Source: Streptomyces hyderabadensis (GTDB lineage Bacteria; Actinomycetota; Actinomycetes; Streptomycetales; Streptomycetaceae). From it: a stretch of 64,000 nucleotides of DNA. The stretch is from the NCBI RefSeq assembly GCF_020404845.1, contig NZ_JAIOJZ010000003.1, positions 186,001-250,000 of the forward strand. The letters are read 5' to 3'. The notes under the pieces are model-generated. The model was given only the letters and a program-made list of their open reading frames with translations, was not told where the DNA came from and made no database searches. A program made the position numbers and the translations under genes. Of this stretch, positions 55,344 through 64,000 are shown piece after piece (the stretch's first letter is position 1; every line of letters begins with the position of its first letter).

Positions 55344-57170
55344 CTAGAACGCGGCCTCGTCCAGCTCCATCAGGTCCAGCTCGACGCCCTGGGCGACCTT
55401 GCGGGCCAGGGTCACGCCGGGCAGGACGTTCGCGGCGAAGAACTTCGCGGCGGCGATCTTGCCGGTGTAGAAGGCCTTGTCCTTCGCGGACGCGGTCGGC
55501 AGCTTCTCGGCGGCGACGGCAGCGCCCTTGAGCAGCAGGTAGCCAACGATCACGTCGCCGGAGGCGAGCAGCAGGCGGGTGGTGTTGAGGCCCACCTTGT
55601 AGATGTTCTTGACGTCCTGCTCGGTGGCCGCGAGGTCGGTGAGCATCAGGCCGACGATGGCCTCCAGCTCGACGGCGGCCTTGGCCAGGTGCTCGCGGGC
55701 GCCGGACAGCTCCTCGCCGCCGGTGGCCAGCGCCAGGAACTTCTTGATGTCCTCGGCGAGCGAGTTCAGCGCGGCGCCCTGGTTGCGGACGATCTTCCGG
55801 AAGAAGTAGTCCTGGCCCTGGATCGCGGTGGTGCCCTCGTACAGGGTGTCGATCTTGGCGTCGCGGATGTACTGCTCGATCGGGTACTCCTGGAGGAACC
55901 CGGAGCCGCCGAAGGTCTGCAGCGACTGGGCGAGCTGCTCGTAGGCCTTCTCCGAGCCGTAGCCCTTGACGATCGGCAGGAGCAGGTCGTTGAGGGCGTG
56001 CTCGGTGGCGGCGTCCTCGCCGTTCGCCTCCTTGATCTGGATCTCGTCCTGCACCGAGGCGGTGTACATGACCAGGGCGCGCATGCCCTCGGCGTACGCC
56101 TTCTGCGTCATCAGCGAGCGGCGCACGTCCGGGTGGTGCGTGATGGTGACCTTGGGGGCCGACTTGTCCATGAAGTTGGCCAGGTCGGGGCCCTGGACGC
56201 GCTCCTTGGCGTACTCCAGGGCGTTGAGGTAGCCCGTGGAGAGGGTGGAGATCGCCTTCGTGCCGACCATCATGCGGGCGAACTCGATGATCCGGAACAT
56301 CTGGCGGATGCCGTCGTGCTTGTCGCCGACCAGCCAGCCCTTGGCGGGGTGGCGGTCGCCGAAGGTCATCTCGCAGGTGTTGGAGGCCTTCAGGCCCATC
56401 TTGTGCTCGACGTTGGTGGCGTAGACGCCGTTGCGCTCGCCCAGCTCGCCGGTCTCGAAGTCGAACTCGTACTTCGGGACCAGGAAGAGGGACAGGCCCT
56501 TGGTGCCGGGTCCGGCGCCCTCGGGGCGGGCGAGGACGTAGTGGAGGATGTTCTCCGACATGTCGTGCTCGCCGGAGGTGATGAAGCGCTTCACGCCCTC
56601 GATGTGCCAGGAGCCGTCCTCCTGCTGGACCGCCTTGGTGCGGCCCGCGCCGACGTCCGAACCGGCGTCCGGCTCGGTGAGGACCATGGTGGAGCCCCAC
56701 TGCTTCTCGACGGCGATCGAGGCGATGTGCTTCTGGACCTCGTTGCCCTCCTCGAAGAGGATGCCGGCGAACGCCGGGCCGGAGGAGTACATCCACACGG
56801 CCGGGTTGGCGCCGAGGATCAGCTCCGCGTACGCCCAGATGAGCGAGCGCGGCGAGGTGGTGCCGCCGATCTCCTCGGGCAGGCCGAGCCGCCAGTACTC
56901 GGAGTCCATGAAGGCCTGGTAGCTCTTCTTGAAGGACGCCGGGACCGGCGCGGTGTTGGTCTCCGGGTCGAAGACCGGCGGGTTGCGGTCGGCGTCGGCG
57001 AAGGACTCGGCCAGCTCGTTCTCGGAGAGGCGGGTCAGCTCCTCCAGCACGCTCTTGGCGGTGTCCGTGTCCATCTCCGCGAACGGGCCGCTGCCGTAGA
57101 CCTTGTCGCGGCCGAGCACCTCGAAGAGGTTGAACTCGATGTCCCGGAGATTCGGCTTGTAGTGCCCCAT
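55344..57170 (-). CDS. Acyl-CoA dehydrogenase (long-chain type)
   Basis: A 608-residue FAD acyl-CoA dehydrogenase with an extra C-terminal domain, as in the ~600-residue bacterial family. It catalyses the first step of beta-oxidation. Motifs are [18 protein letters not shown] (FAD contact), [14 protein letters not shown] and the catalytic base region [12 protein letters not shown] (probably Glu in YEGTT). ATG 57170 follows CGGAGC; the frame is open to 57224. A small inverted repeat at 57235 may be its operator. It lies near the pirin gene at 57945. Confidence 0.92.
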   Translation of the reverse strand: MGHYKPNLRDIEFNLFEVLGRDKVYGSGPFAEMDTDTAKSVLEELTRLSENELAESFADADRNPPVFDPETNTAPVPASFKKSYQAFMDSEYWRLGLPEEIGGTTSPRSLIWAYAELILGANPAVWMYSSGPAFAGILFEEGNEVQKHIASIAVEKQWGSTMVLTEPDAGSDVGAGRTKAVQQEDGSWHIEGVKRFITSGEHDMSENILHYVLARPEGAGPGTKGLSLFLVPKYEFDFETGELGERNGVYATNVEHKMGLKASNTCEMTFGDRHPAKGWLVGDKHDGIRQMFRIIEFARMMVGTKAISTLSTGYLNALEYAKERVQGPDLANFMDKSAPKVTITHHPDVRRSLMTQKAYAEGMRALVMYTASVQDEIQIKEANGEDAATEHALNDLLLPIVKGYGSEKAYEQLAQSLQTFGGSGFLQEYPIEQYIRDAKIDTLYEGTTAIQGQDYFFRKIVRNQGAALNSLAEDIKKFLALATGGEELSGAREHLAKAAVELEAIVGLMLTDLAATEQDVKNIYKVGLNTTRLLLASGDVIVGYLLLKGAAVAAEKLPTASAKDKAFYTGKIAAAKFFAANVLPGVTLARKVAQGVELDLMELDEAAF

Positions 57171-57234
57171 GGCGACGGCTCCGTTGAGAGATCGGCGAGG
57201 CACTCGCTCCTCGCATCCGTACACATACCAACTA

Positions 57235-57253
57235 GTAGCTCCGATGATGCTAC
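57235..57253. promoter_or_regulatory. Inverted repeat upstream of the acyl-CoA dehydrogenase
   Basis: GTAGC (57235-57239) and GCTAC (57249-57253), nine bases apart, 65 bp from the start codon in an AT-richer patch. Weak operator candidate. Confidence 0.35.
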
Positions 57254-57319
57254 CCGTCGGTAATAAGAAGCAACCCCGAGCCGCCCATCTGTGACTCGTT
57301 ACTCGTTACTCTGTGCTGC

Positions 57320-57787
57320 ATGTACGGCTACGACCAGACCGCGGGCCAACAGCAGCAGCAGTACGCCCCGCCGCAGCAGCCGATGGGCGGCGGATACGGG
57401 CAGCAGCCGCCGCTGTACCCCGAGCCGTCCCCGCCCTCGCTCGCGGACGCGGTGCGCGCCTTCACCACCGGGCAGATGTCCGCCGAGGACTTCCAGCAGA
57501 TCTTCGCGACCTCGAAGGTCTACTGCCCGCGCGGCGACAACCCCGGCTTCCTCGCGCTGCACAACACCCAGCAGCCGGTGATCCCGATGTTCACCGGTCT
57601 GAAGGAGCTGCGCAGGTACGCGGGCAAGGAGTCGAAGTACTTCGTGATCACCGGGGCGGAGGTGATCGACCTGCTGCCGACCGGCTACGGCTTCGTCCTG
57701 GACATGGAGGGCGAGCACCGGATGGTGTTCGACGCGAAGGCCGTCGAACAGATGGTCGATTTCGCCATGCGCCGCATGTACGGCTAG
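57320..57787 (+). CDS. SseB-like protein
   Basis: A 155-residue protein. A Gln/Pro/Gly-rich N-terminus (~1-38) precedes a domain like SseB N-terminal (QQPVIPMFTGLKELRRYAGKESKYFVITGAEVIDLLP, then GYGFVLDMEGEHRMVFD). Family function is unclear. TACTCT (57307-57312) ends seven bases before the ATG and no ribosome site is seen, so it is probably leaderless. ACTCGTT is repeated just upstream (57294 and 57301). Confidence 0.78.
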   Translation: MYGYDQTAGQQQQQYAPPQQPMGGGYGQQPPLYPEPSPPSLADAVRAFTTGQMSAEDFQQIFATSKVYCPRGDNPGFLALHNTQQPVIPMFTGLKELRRYAGKESKYFVITGAEVIDLLPTGYGFVLDMEGEHRMVFDAKAVEQMVDFAMRRMYG

Positions 57788-57848
57788 GCGGTGCGCGTAC
57801 GGCTGGATGCCGCATGTGCGGCTGGGTGCCGCCGAACGGATGCTCGTG

Positions 57849-57874
57849 AGCCCGGAGGGAATGACCTCCGGGCT
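57849..57874 (+). terminator. SseB-like gene terminator
   Basis: AGCCCGGAGG pairs with CCTCCGGGCT (10 bp, 6-base loop), followed by TT. Confidence 0.75.
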
Positions 57875-57896
57875 TTCGTGGTTCCAGGTGGCAAGA

Positions 57897-57912
57897 AGTT
57901 CAATGCTCAACT
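57897..57912. promoter_or_regulatory. MarR-like inverted repeat before pirin
   Basis: AGTTCA (57897-57902) and TCAACT (57907-57912), five of six pairs, in an AT-rich patch 32 bp before the pirin ATG. Confidence 0.4.
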
Positions 57913-57944
57913 AAAGTGGGCGTACGCCGCCCGAGGAGGTCGAC

Positions 57945-58922
57945 ATGCCCGCCGTGACCGTCGAGAACCCGTTGACGCTGCCCCGCGTATCCGCGCCCGC
58001 CGACGCCGTCGCGCGTCCCGTGCTCACCGTCACGACCGCGCCCAGCGGTTTCGAGGGCGAGGGCTTCCCGGTGCGCCGCGCATTTGCCGGGATCAACTAC
58101 CGCCACCTCGACCCGTTCATCATGATGGACCAGATGGGTGAGGTGGAGTACGCGCCCGGCGAGCCCAAGGGCACCCCCTGGCACCCGCACCGCGGCTTCG
58201 AGACCGTCACCTACATCGTCGACGGGATCTTCGACCACCAGGACTCCAACGGTGGCGGCGGCACCATCACCAACGGCGACACCCAGTGGATGACGGCGGG
58301 CTCCGGCCTGCTGCACATCGAGGCGCCGCCGGAGCAGCTGGTCATGTCCGGCGGGCTCTTCCACGGACTCCAGCTGTGGGTGAACCTGCCGGCCAAGGAC
58401 AAGATGATGGCCCCCCGCTACCAGGACATCCGCAGCGGCAGCGTCCAGCTGCTCACCTCCCCGGACGGCGGCGCGCTGCTGCGCGTCATCGCCGGTGAGC
58501 TGGGCGGGCACGAGGGCCCCGGCATCACGCACACCCCGATCACGATGGTGCACGCGACGCTGGCGCCGGGCGCCGAGGTCACCCTGCCCTGGCGGGAGGA
58601 CTTCAACGGCCTGGCGTACGTCATGGCCGGACGCGGGTCGGTGGGCGCCGAGCGGCGTCCGGTGCACCTCGGGCAGACCGCCGTCTTCGGCGCCGGGGGC
58701 TCGCTGACCGTCCGCGCGGACGAGAAGCAGGACTCGCACACCCCGGACCTGGAGGTCGTGCTGCTCGGCGGCCGGCCGATCCGGGAGCCGATGGCCCACT
58801 ACGGCCCGTTCGTGATGAACACCAAGGACGAGCTGATGCAGGCCTTCGAGGACTTCCAGAAGGGCCGCCTCGGCACCGTCCCGGCGGTGCACGGCATGTC
58901 GGACGAGGGCCCCGGCGCCTGA
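57945..58922 (+). CDS. Pirin family protein
   Basis: A 325-residue two-cupin protein. The N-terminal cupin has the metal ligands in HPHRGFETVTYI and LLHIEAPPEQ; the C-terminal pirin domain spans ~190-300. Some pirins are quercetinases, others redox-sensing regulators; in Streptomyces ambofaciens a pirin is reported, as I recall, to bind an acyl-CoA dehydrogenase and alter beta-oxidation. GAGGAGGT precedes ATG 57945. An acyl-CoA dehydrogenase gene lies 775 bp away on the other strand. Confidence 0.92.
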   Translation: MPAVTVENPLTLPRVSAPADAVARPVLTVTTAPSGFEGEGFPVRRAFAGINYRHLDPFIMMDQMGEVEYAPGEPKGTPWHPHRGFETVTYIVDGIFDHQDSNGGGGTITNGDTQWMTAGSGLLHIEAPPEQLVMSGGLFHGLQLWVNLPAKDKMMAPRYQDIRSGSVQLLTSPDGGALLRVIAGELGGHEGPGITHTPITMVHATLAPGAEVTLPWREDFNGLAYVMAGRGSVGAERRPVHLGQTAVFGAGGSLTVRADEKQDSHTPDLEVVLLGGRPIREPMAHYGPFVMNTKDELMQAFEDFQKGRLGTVPAVHGMSDEGPGA

Positions 58923-58933
58923 CACCGCGTCAC

Positions 58934-58968
58934 CCGGGCGGGCCGTCCGCGCAGGACAGCCCGCCCGG
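58934..58968 (+). terminator. Pirin terminator
   Basis: CCGGGCGGGC (58934-58943) pairs with GCCCGCCCGG (58959-58968); an inner GTCC/GGAC extends the stem. Confidence 0.7.
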
Positions 58969-58987
58969 TGCGTGATCGGGTGGAGGC

Positions 58988-60088
58988 GTGCAGCTGCTCC
59001 CCGGTCCGGTGCGCCGGTTCGCCGCCTGGTGCGCCGTCATCCTGCTCGCCAGCGGTGTCGGCTACGTCGCGATCCGGCTCTGCGTCGAGTTCCGCACCGC
59101 GGTGACCCCGGCGCTGCTCGCCCTGCTGGGCACCGCCCTGCTGAGGCCGCTGCACGCACGGCTGGTGAAGGCCCATGTGCAGCGGTCGCTGGCCGCCGGG
59201 CTGACCTGTGCGGCCGTGCTGGCCGTGGTCGGCGGGGCCGTGTACATCGTGGTCTCCGCGCTCGTCGAGACCGGCGACCAGATCGTCGCCTCGCTGCGGG
59301 ACGCGGCCCAGGGCATCGCCGACCACTTCGGCGCCGCCGGGACCTCGCTGGAGGACGTGGCCTCCAACGCCCGCGAGCTGCTGGGCAAGTTCGGCGGCAC
59401 GGCCGCCTCCGGCGTGGTGACCGGGATCAGCGTCGTCGGCGAGATGATCGCCATGGCCGTGCTCGCGCTGCTGCTCGTCTTCTTCTTCCTGCGCGACTCC
59501 GACCGGGCCGTGGGCACCGTGCGCGCGCTCGCCCCGCCCGGCGCCGCCGACACGGTGGAGGCCATGGCCCGGCGGGCCTTCGGGGCCGTCGAGGGCTTCA
59601 TGCGGGGGACCACCCTGATCGCGCTCATCGACGCGCTGTGCATCACCGTCGGGCTGCTCGTGCTGCGCGTCCCCGGCGCGGTCGGGCTCGGGGCGCTGGT
59701 CTTCGTGGGCGCCTACATCCCGTATCTGGGCGCGTTCATCTCCGGTGCCGTGGCCGTGCTGGTGGCGCTGGCCGACCGGGGGTTCGTCATCGCGCTGTGG
59801 GCGCTGGGCGTGGTGCTGGCCGTGCAGGTGCTGGAGGGACACGTGCTCCAGCCGATGGTCCAGAGCCGGACGGTGCAGATGCACCCGGCGGTCGTGCTGC
59901 TGGCGCTCACCGCGGGCGCCTCGGTGGCGGGCATCCTGGGGATGCTCCTCGCCGTGCCCCTGACCGCGGCGGCGTTCGGGATCGTGCACGAGCTGCAGGG
60001 CCGCTACGGGGCCGCGGGTTCCGGCGCGTCGGGGGCGTCCGGGAAGGCCGCGGGGCCCGGGTCGTCCTCCGGGGCGGCGGACTCGTAG
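58988..60088 (+). CDS. AI-2E family transporter (TqsA/PerM-like)
   Basis: A 366-residue membrane protein with about eight helices in the AI-2E/UPF0118 pattern; the conserved FVGAYIPYLGAFISG and LEGHVLQPMVQSR are visible. Members export small molecules or act as Na+/H+ antiporters; AI-2 itself is unlikely here. GTG 58988 has GGTGGAGG very close. Its 3' end overlaps the SpoIIE-type gene by 85 bp in opposite orientation. Confidence 0.88.
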   Translation: MQLLPGPVRRFAAWCAVILLASGVGYVAIRLCVEFRTAVTPALLALLGTALLRPLHARLVKAHVQRSLAAGLTCAAVLAVVGGAVYIVVSALVETGDQIVASLRDAAQGIADHFGAAGTSLEDVASNARELLGKFGGTAASGVVTGISVVGEMIAMAVLALLLVFFFLRDSDRAVGTVRALAPPGAADTVEAMARRAFGAVEGFMRGTTLIALIDALCITVGLLVLRVPGAVGLGALVFVGAYIPYLGAFISGAVAVLVALADRGFVIALWALGVVLAVQVLEGHVLQPMVQSRTVQMHPAVVLLALTAGASVAGILGMLLAVPLTAAAFGIVHELQGRYGAAGSGASGASGKAAGPGSSSGAADS

Positions 60089-62184
60089 AGCTCGTACCAG
60101 ATGCTCTTGCCCTCGCCGCGCGGCGCGACGCCCCACGCGTCCGCGAGCAGCTCGACCAGCATCAGCCCGCGCCCGGAGGACGCCATCTCCCCCGGCCTGC
60201 GCTTGTGCGGGAGGTCGTCGCCGTTGTCGGTGACCTCCACCCGGATCCGCCGCTCGCCCGGCTCCCCGGCGACCTCGGCGACCAGCAGCGCGTCGGTGTC
60301 GGTGTGCACCAGGACGTTGGTCAGCATCTCGGAGAGCAGCAGCACCGCCGCGTCCCGCTGCTCCTCGACCGGCCAGTCGTGCAGCAGGTCGCGCAGGTGC
60401 TGCCGGGCGGTGGCGATCCGGTCGGGCTCGGACTGGGCGACCGACAGCATCGTGCGCCGCACCGGGGCCCGGGTCGCGGTGGACTCACCGCAGCCGCAGC
60501 CCTCGCCCTGCCGGCACAGCAGCAACAGCGCGATGTCGTCCTCCCGGCGGTCGGACAGCGGGCCGACGGTGTGGTGCGAGGAGGGACCGTGCACGGCCTG
60601 GACCAGCGCGTCGGCCAGCTCCTCCAGGCCCCCGGTGTGCTCCTCCAGGATCACCCGCAGCCGGTGCCAGCCGCTCTGCAGATCGTGCCCGCCCGTCTCG
60701 ACCAGGCCGTCCGTGCACAGCATCAGGGTGTCCCCGGGTTCCAGGGCGAGCCGCGTCGTCGGGTAGTCGGAGTCCGGGTCGATGCCCAGGGGCAGCCCGC
60801 CGTCCGTGGCCAGGATCAGCGCCGTGCCGTCCGCCATGCGCACCACCGGGTCCAGGTGGCCCGCACGGGCGCTCTCCACGGTGCCGGTGGCGGGGTCGAC
60901 CTCGGCGTAGTAGCAGGTCGCGAAGCGCAGGTCGCCCGGGTCGTCCTCGGACGTGGCGAGGCCGTGGAAGAAGTGCGAGGCGCGGGCGAGCACCGCGTCG
61001 GGCCGGTGGCCCTCGGAGGCGTAGGCGCGCAGGGCGATGCGCAGCTGGCCCATCAGCCCGGCGGCGCGCACGTCGTGCCCCTGGACGTCGCCGATCACCA
61101 CGGCGAAGCGGTCCCCGGGCAGCGGGATCATGTCGTACCAGTCGCCGCCGACCTGGAGGCCGCCGCCGGTGGGGACGTAGCGGGCGGCGATGTCCATGCC
61201 GGGGATCTGCGGGCCGAGCATGGGCAGCATCGAGCGCTGCAGCCCCTCGGTCAGCTCCCGCTGGTTCTCCGCGGCACCGGCCCGGGACAGGGCCTGGGCC
61301 AGCATCCGCGCCACCGTGGTCAGCACCGAGCGCTCGTCCGGGGTGAACGCGACCGGATAGGCGAAGGCGGCCATCCAGGCGCCCATCGTGCGGCCCGCCA
61401 CGGTCAGCGGCAGATAGGCCCAGGAGCGGCGGCCGAAGCGCTCGGCGAGCGACCAGGTCATGGGGTAGCGGGACCGGTACTGCTGCGGGGAGGAGAGGTA
61501 GACCGCGCGGCCGGTGCGGACCACCTCGGCGGCCGGGTAGTCGGTGTCCAGGGCCATGTCCACGAACGGGTTGGCCTCGTTCTCCGGCTGCCCGTGGTGG
61601 CCGATGACGGTGAGGCGGTCGCCCGAGAGCCCGAACACCGCGAGGCCGTCCGGGGAGAAGCCCGGCATCGACAGCCCCGCCGCGACCCGCAGCACCTCCT
61701 CGGTGGACCGGGCCTCGGCCAGCGCCCGGCCCGCGTCCAGCAGGAAGGCCTCCCGGGAGCGGCGCCACTCGCCGGTGACCGCGCTGCGCCCGGCGGGCGT
61801 GCCGGGCCGTGGTTCGGCGACCTCCTGAAGGGTGCCGATCAGGTCGTACGCCCGGCGTTCGGGGTCGAACGAGGGCTTGGAGCGGCTGCGTACCACCCGG
61901 ACCACATGGCCGTACTCGTCCATGATCCGGATCCGGACCTCGGCGAGGGTGCCCTCGGCGACGGCGAGCTGGACCACGCCGGTGATCTCGTTCCAGTCCA
62001 CCGGGTGCAGCCGGGCCCTCACCTGCGCCTCGGTGAGGCACGCCCGTTCCGCGGGCAGCCCGAGCAGGCGGGCGGCCTCCGCGTCCACCGCGACCTCACC
62101 CGTGGCGGTGTCCCAGTGCCACAGTCCGGTCGCGAGGTCGGCGAGGACGCCCCCCACGTCCGGCAGGGGGTCACCAGTGCGCAT
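60004..62184 (-). CDS. SpoIIE-type PP2C phosphatase fused to an anti-sigma kinase-like ATPase, with PAS and GAF sensors
   Basis: A 726-residue cytoplasmic multidomain protein. In order: PAS-like (~10-115), GAF (~140-295), SpoIIE/PP2C phosphatase (~310-530; GDVQGHDVRAAG, LCTDGLVE and REDDIALLLL), and an RsbW-like HATPase (~590-700; LLSEMLTNVLVHTDTDALLV, VTDNGDDLP, SSGRGLMLVELLADAWG). This layout combines the phosphatase and kinase of the anti-anti-sigma partner-switch in one chain, and is common in Streptomyces. No sigma factor or anti-anti-sigma factor is nearby. ATG 62184. It overlaps AI-2E (convergent) by 85 bp. Confidence 0.9.
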   Translation of the reverse strand: MRTGDPLPDVGGVLADLATGLWHWDTATGEVAVDAEAARLLGLPAERACLTEAQVRARLHPVDWNEITGVVQLAVAEGTLAEVRIRIMDEYGHVVRVVRSRSKPSFDPERRAYDLIGTLQEVAEPRPGTPAGRSAVTGEWRRSREAFLLDAGRALAEARSTEEVLRVAAGLSMPGFSPDGLAVFGLSGDRLTVIGHHGQPENEANPFVDMALDTDYPAAEVVRTGRAVYLSSPQQYRSRYPMTWSLAERFGRRSWAYLPLTVAGRTMGAWMAAFAYPVAFTPDERSVLTTVARMLAQALSRAGAAENQRELTEGLQRSMLPMLGPQIPGMDIAARYVPTGGGLQVGGDWYDMIPLPGDRFAVVIGDVQGHDVRAAGLMGQLRIALRAYASEGHRPDAVLARASHFFHGLATSEDDPGDLRFATCYYAEVDPATGTVESARAGHLDPVVRMADGTALILATDGGLPLGIDPDSDYPTTRLALEPGDTLMLCTDGLVETGGHDLQSGWHRLRVILEEHTGGLEELADALVQAVHGPSSHHTVGPLSDRREDDIALLLLCRQGEGCGCGESTATRAPVRRTMLSVAQSEPDRIATARQHLRDLLHDWPVEEQRDAAVLLLSEMLTNVLVHTDTDALLVAEVAGEPGERRIRVEVTDNGDDLPHKRRPGEMASSGRGLMLVELLADAWGVAPRGEGKSIWYELYESAAPEDDPGPAAFPDAPDAPEPAAP

Positions 62185-62303
62185 TGCCCCACTTTAAGAA
62201 GAGGTGATCGGACGCTGCCACCGCTCGCCGGGGCGCTGGGGCGGGCCGAGGGCGGCCCCGGAGCGGGCCTGTGGTGGGCTCGTCGCGCGTCAATGGGGAG
62301 GAA

Positions 62304-62319
62304 GGCAGCCGTGGCTGCC
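62304..62319. promoter_or_regulatory. Hairpin and candidate promoter upstream of aspS
   Basis: A perfect 7-bp inverted repeat (GGCAGCC, then GGCTGCC) just precedes a possible -10, TACGCT (62322-62327). The leader to ATG 62391 would be about 57 bases. No T-box pattern is seen. Confidence 0.4.
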
Positions 62320-62334
62320 CGGTACGCTGGGGTT

Positions 62335-62348
62335 GTTTCACGTGAAAC
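62335..62348. other. parS site in the aspS leader
   Basis: GTTTCACGTGAAAC is a perfect parS core, preceded by T. It overlaps a second pair, GTTGTTTC (62332-62339) and GAAACAAC (62351-62358). ParB binding near the aspS promoter is expected. Confidence 0.9.
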
Positions 62349-62390
62349 GCGAAACAACTTCCCCGATCCGCGAAGGCTGGATGAACGACG

Positions 62391-64000
62391 ATGCATCGGT
62401 ACAGGTCCCACACCTGCGGCGAGCTCCGCTCCTCTGACGTCGGCACCGACGTCCGACTGAGTGGCTGGCTGCACAATCGGCGCGACCTGGGCGGCATCCT
62501 CTTCATCGATCTGCGCGATCACTACGGCATCACGCAGCTCGTCGCCCGTCCGGGCACCGAGGCCTACGAGGCGCTGGACAAGCTGACCAAGGAATCGACC
62601 GTTCGGGTCGACGGCCGGGTCGTCTCCCGCGGCGCCGAGAACATCAACCCCGACCTGCCCACCGGCGAGGTCGAGGTCGAGGTGGGCGAGGTGGAGCTGC
62701 TGGGCGCCGCCCAGCCGCTGCCCTTCACCATCAACACCGAGGACGGGGTCAACGAGGAGCGGCGCCTGGAGTACCGCTTCCTCGACCTGCGCCGCGAGCG
62801 CATGCACCGCAACATCATGCTGCGCACCTCGGTCATCTCCTCGATCCGCAGCAAGATGGTCGCTCTCGGCTTCAACGAGATGGCCACGCCCATCCTCACC
62901 GCCACCTCCCCCGAGGGCGCGCGGGACTTCGTGGTCCCCTCCCGGCTGCACGCGGGCCGCTTCTACGCCCTGCCGCAGGCGCCGCAGCAGTTCAAGCAGC
63001 TGCTGATGATCTCCGGCTTCGACCGGTACTTCCAGATCGCGCCCTGCTTCCGCGACGAGGACGCCCGCGCCGACCGCTCGCCGGGCGAGTTCTACCAGCT
63101 CGACGTCGAGATGAGCTTCGTCGAGCAGGAGGACGTCTTCCGCCCGATCGAGCAGCTGATGACGGAGCTGTTCACGGAGTTCGGCAACGGCCGTGAGGTC
63201 ACCTCGCCCTTCCCGCGCATCCCGTTCCGCGAGGCGATGCTGAAGTACGGCTCCGACAAGCCGGACCTGCGCGCCCAGCTGGAGCTGGTCGACATCACCG
63301 ACGTCTTCGAGGGCTCGGAGTTCAAGGCCTTCGCCGGCAAGCACGTGCGCGCGCTGCCCGTCCCGGACGTCTCGGCGCAGCCCCGCAAGTTCTTCGACCA
63401 GCTCGGCGACTACGCCGTCGCGCAGGGCGCCAAGGGCCTGGCCTGGGTCCGCGTCGGCGAGGACGGCAAGCTGTCCGGCCCGATCGCGAAGTTCCTCACC
63501 GAGGAGAACGTGGCGGAGCTGACCAAGCGGCTCTCCCTGGCCCCCGGACACGCGGTGTTCTTCGGCGCGGGCGAGTTCGACGAGGTCTCGAAGATCATGG
63601 GCGCGGTCCGGGTCGAGGCCGCCCGGCGCGCCGGGCACTTCGAGGAGAACGTCTTCCGGTTCTGCTGGATCGTGGACTTCCCGATGTACGAGAAGGACGA
63701 GGAGACGGGGAAGATCGACTTCTCCCACAACCCCTTCTCGATGCCGCAGGGCGGCATGGACGCCCTGGAGAACCAGGACCCGCTGGACATCCTGGCCTGG
63801 CAGTACGACATCGTCTGCAACGGCGTCGAGCTGTCCTCCGGCGCCATCCGGAACCACGAGCCGGAGATCATGCTCAAGGCCTTCGAGATCGCGGGCTACG
63901 ACGCGGAGACCGTCGAGCGCGAGTTCGCCGGCATGCTGCGCGCGCTGCGCTTCGGCGCCCCGCCGCACGGTGGCATCGCCCCCGGCGTCGACCGCATCGT
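62391..64000 (+). CDS. aspS: Aspartyl-tRNA synthetase (3' end beyond window)
   Basis: A class IIb synthetase that charges tRNA-Asp; the frame stays open to the window end (~536 residues seen of ~590). The N-terminal anticodon-binding OB domain (~15-105, [23 protein letters not shown]) precedes the catalytic core: motif 1 ([18 protein letters not shown]), motif 2 ([10 protein letters not shown]), the GAD insertion (~290-400) and the start of motif 3 ([15 protein letters not shown]). ATG 62391; upstream ATG 62381 is out of frame. The gene is transcribed away from the SpoIIE-type gene. Confidence 0.96.
   Translation, partial: MHRYRSHTCGELRSSDVGTDVRLSGWLHNRRDLGGILFIDLRDHYGITQLVARPGTEAYEALDKLTKESTVRVDGRVVSRGAENINPDLPTGEVEVEVGEVELLGAAQPLPFTINTEDGVNEERRLEYRFLDLRRERMHRNIMLRTSVISSIRSKMVALGFNEMATPILTATSPEGARDFVVPSRLHAGRFYALPQAPQQFKQLLMISGFDRYFQIAPCFRDEDARADRSPGEFYQLDVEMSFVEQEDVFRPIEQLMTELFTEFGNGREVTSPFPRIPFREAMLKYGSDKPDLRAQLELVDITDVFEGSEFKAFAGKHVRALPVPDVSAQPRKFFDQLGDYAVAQGAKGLAWVRVGEDGKLSGPIAKFLTEENVAELTKRLSLAPGHAVFFGAGEFDEVSKIMGAVRVEAARRAGHFEENVFRFCWIVDFPMYEKDEETGKIDFSHNPFSMPQGGMDALENQDPLDILAWQYDIVCNGVELSSGAIRNHEPEIMLKAFEIAGYDAETVEREFAGMLRALRFGAPPHGGIAPGVDRI

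Noticed and set aside
57320-57787. Frameshift or pseudogene in the Gln-rich SseB-like gene
   Set aside because: Frame, length and a leaderless promoter are consistent; the Gln-rich start is simple low complexity.
62304-62390. T-box or riboswitch upstream of aspS
   Set aside because: Only a short hairpin and parS are present, with no T-box sequence or specifier loop.

Overview
The window looks like the core chromosome of a Streptomyces species. The DNA is very GC-rich, nearly every gene has a Streptomyces-type protein, and many neighbours overlap by 1-4 bases (ATGA, GTGA, TGATG). Gene order resembles the Streptomyces coelicolor stretch from about SCO3851 (pabA/trpG) to SCO3795 (aspS), read in reverse; that comparison is from memory, not a search. 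Two perfect parS sites (GTTTCACGTGAAAC, at 29910 and 62335) fit a position near oriC. I see no insertion sequence, integrase, prophage or CRISPR array.

Layout. 1-11 kb: cell-wall and signalling block with pabA, two class E sortases (srtE1, srtE2), then on the minus strand fhaA-fhaB-PP2C phosphatase-rodA-pbpA-pknB. 11-19 kb: tRNA-Leu(CAG), a secreted intradiol dioxygenase with a carbohydrate-binding tail, a DUF2252 protein, a J-domain-like protein, a rhodanese, a DUF5819-HTTM pair and a SpoU/TrmH methyltransferase. 19-27 kb: paaN, a paaH-like dehydrogenase, a TetR regulator, bkdR (Lrp) and the first branched-chain 2-oxoacid dehydrogenase operon (bkdABC). 27-35 kb: mobA-like, moeA-like, a K+ channel, a DrrAB-like ABC exporter, a quinone oxidoreductase, a secreted membrane-anchored protein and the proteasome activator Bpa. 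35-41 kb: two divergent Ser/Thr kinases, a PNPOx-like protein and an orphan response regulator. 41-45 kb: the second bkd operon (bkdFGH). 45-51 kb: a Bro-N protein, a YtrA-type GntR regulator with a membrane protein, a K15-type DD-peptidase, an FCD-GntR regulator and an MFS transporter. 51-64 kb: DinB-like and nitrilase-family enzymes, small conserved proteins, an M18 aminopeptidase, an acyl-CoA dehydrogenase, an SseB-like protein, pirin, an AI-2E-type transporter, a SpoIIE-type phosphatase/anti-sigma kinase fusion, and aspS (cut by the window end).

How the genes work together. Peptidoglycan synthesis (RodA/PbpA) is linked to its control by phosphorylation (PknB, PP2C, FHA proteins) and to surface-protein anchoring (sortases). 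The two bkd operons convert branched-chain amino-acid 2-oxoacids to acyl-CoA starters for branched fatty acids and polyketides. Two nearly identical 14-bp TetR-type operators (20775 and 23673), matching my recollection of the PaaR core ACCGNNCGNNCGGT, suggest that the local TetR protein ties the paa-like genes to bkdABC. That possible regulatory circuit, the parS sites that coincide with start or leader regions, and the DUF5819-HTTM pair with its twelve 18-bp repeats are the most interesting items.
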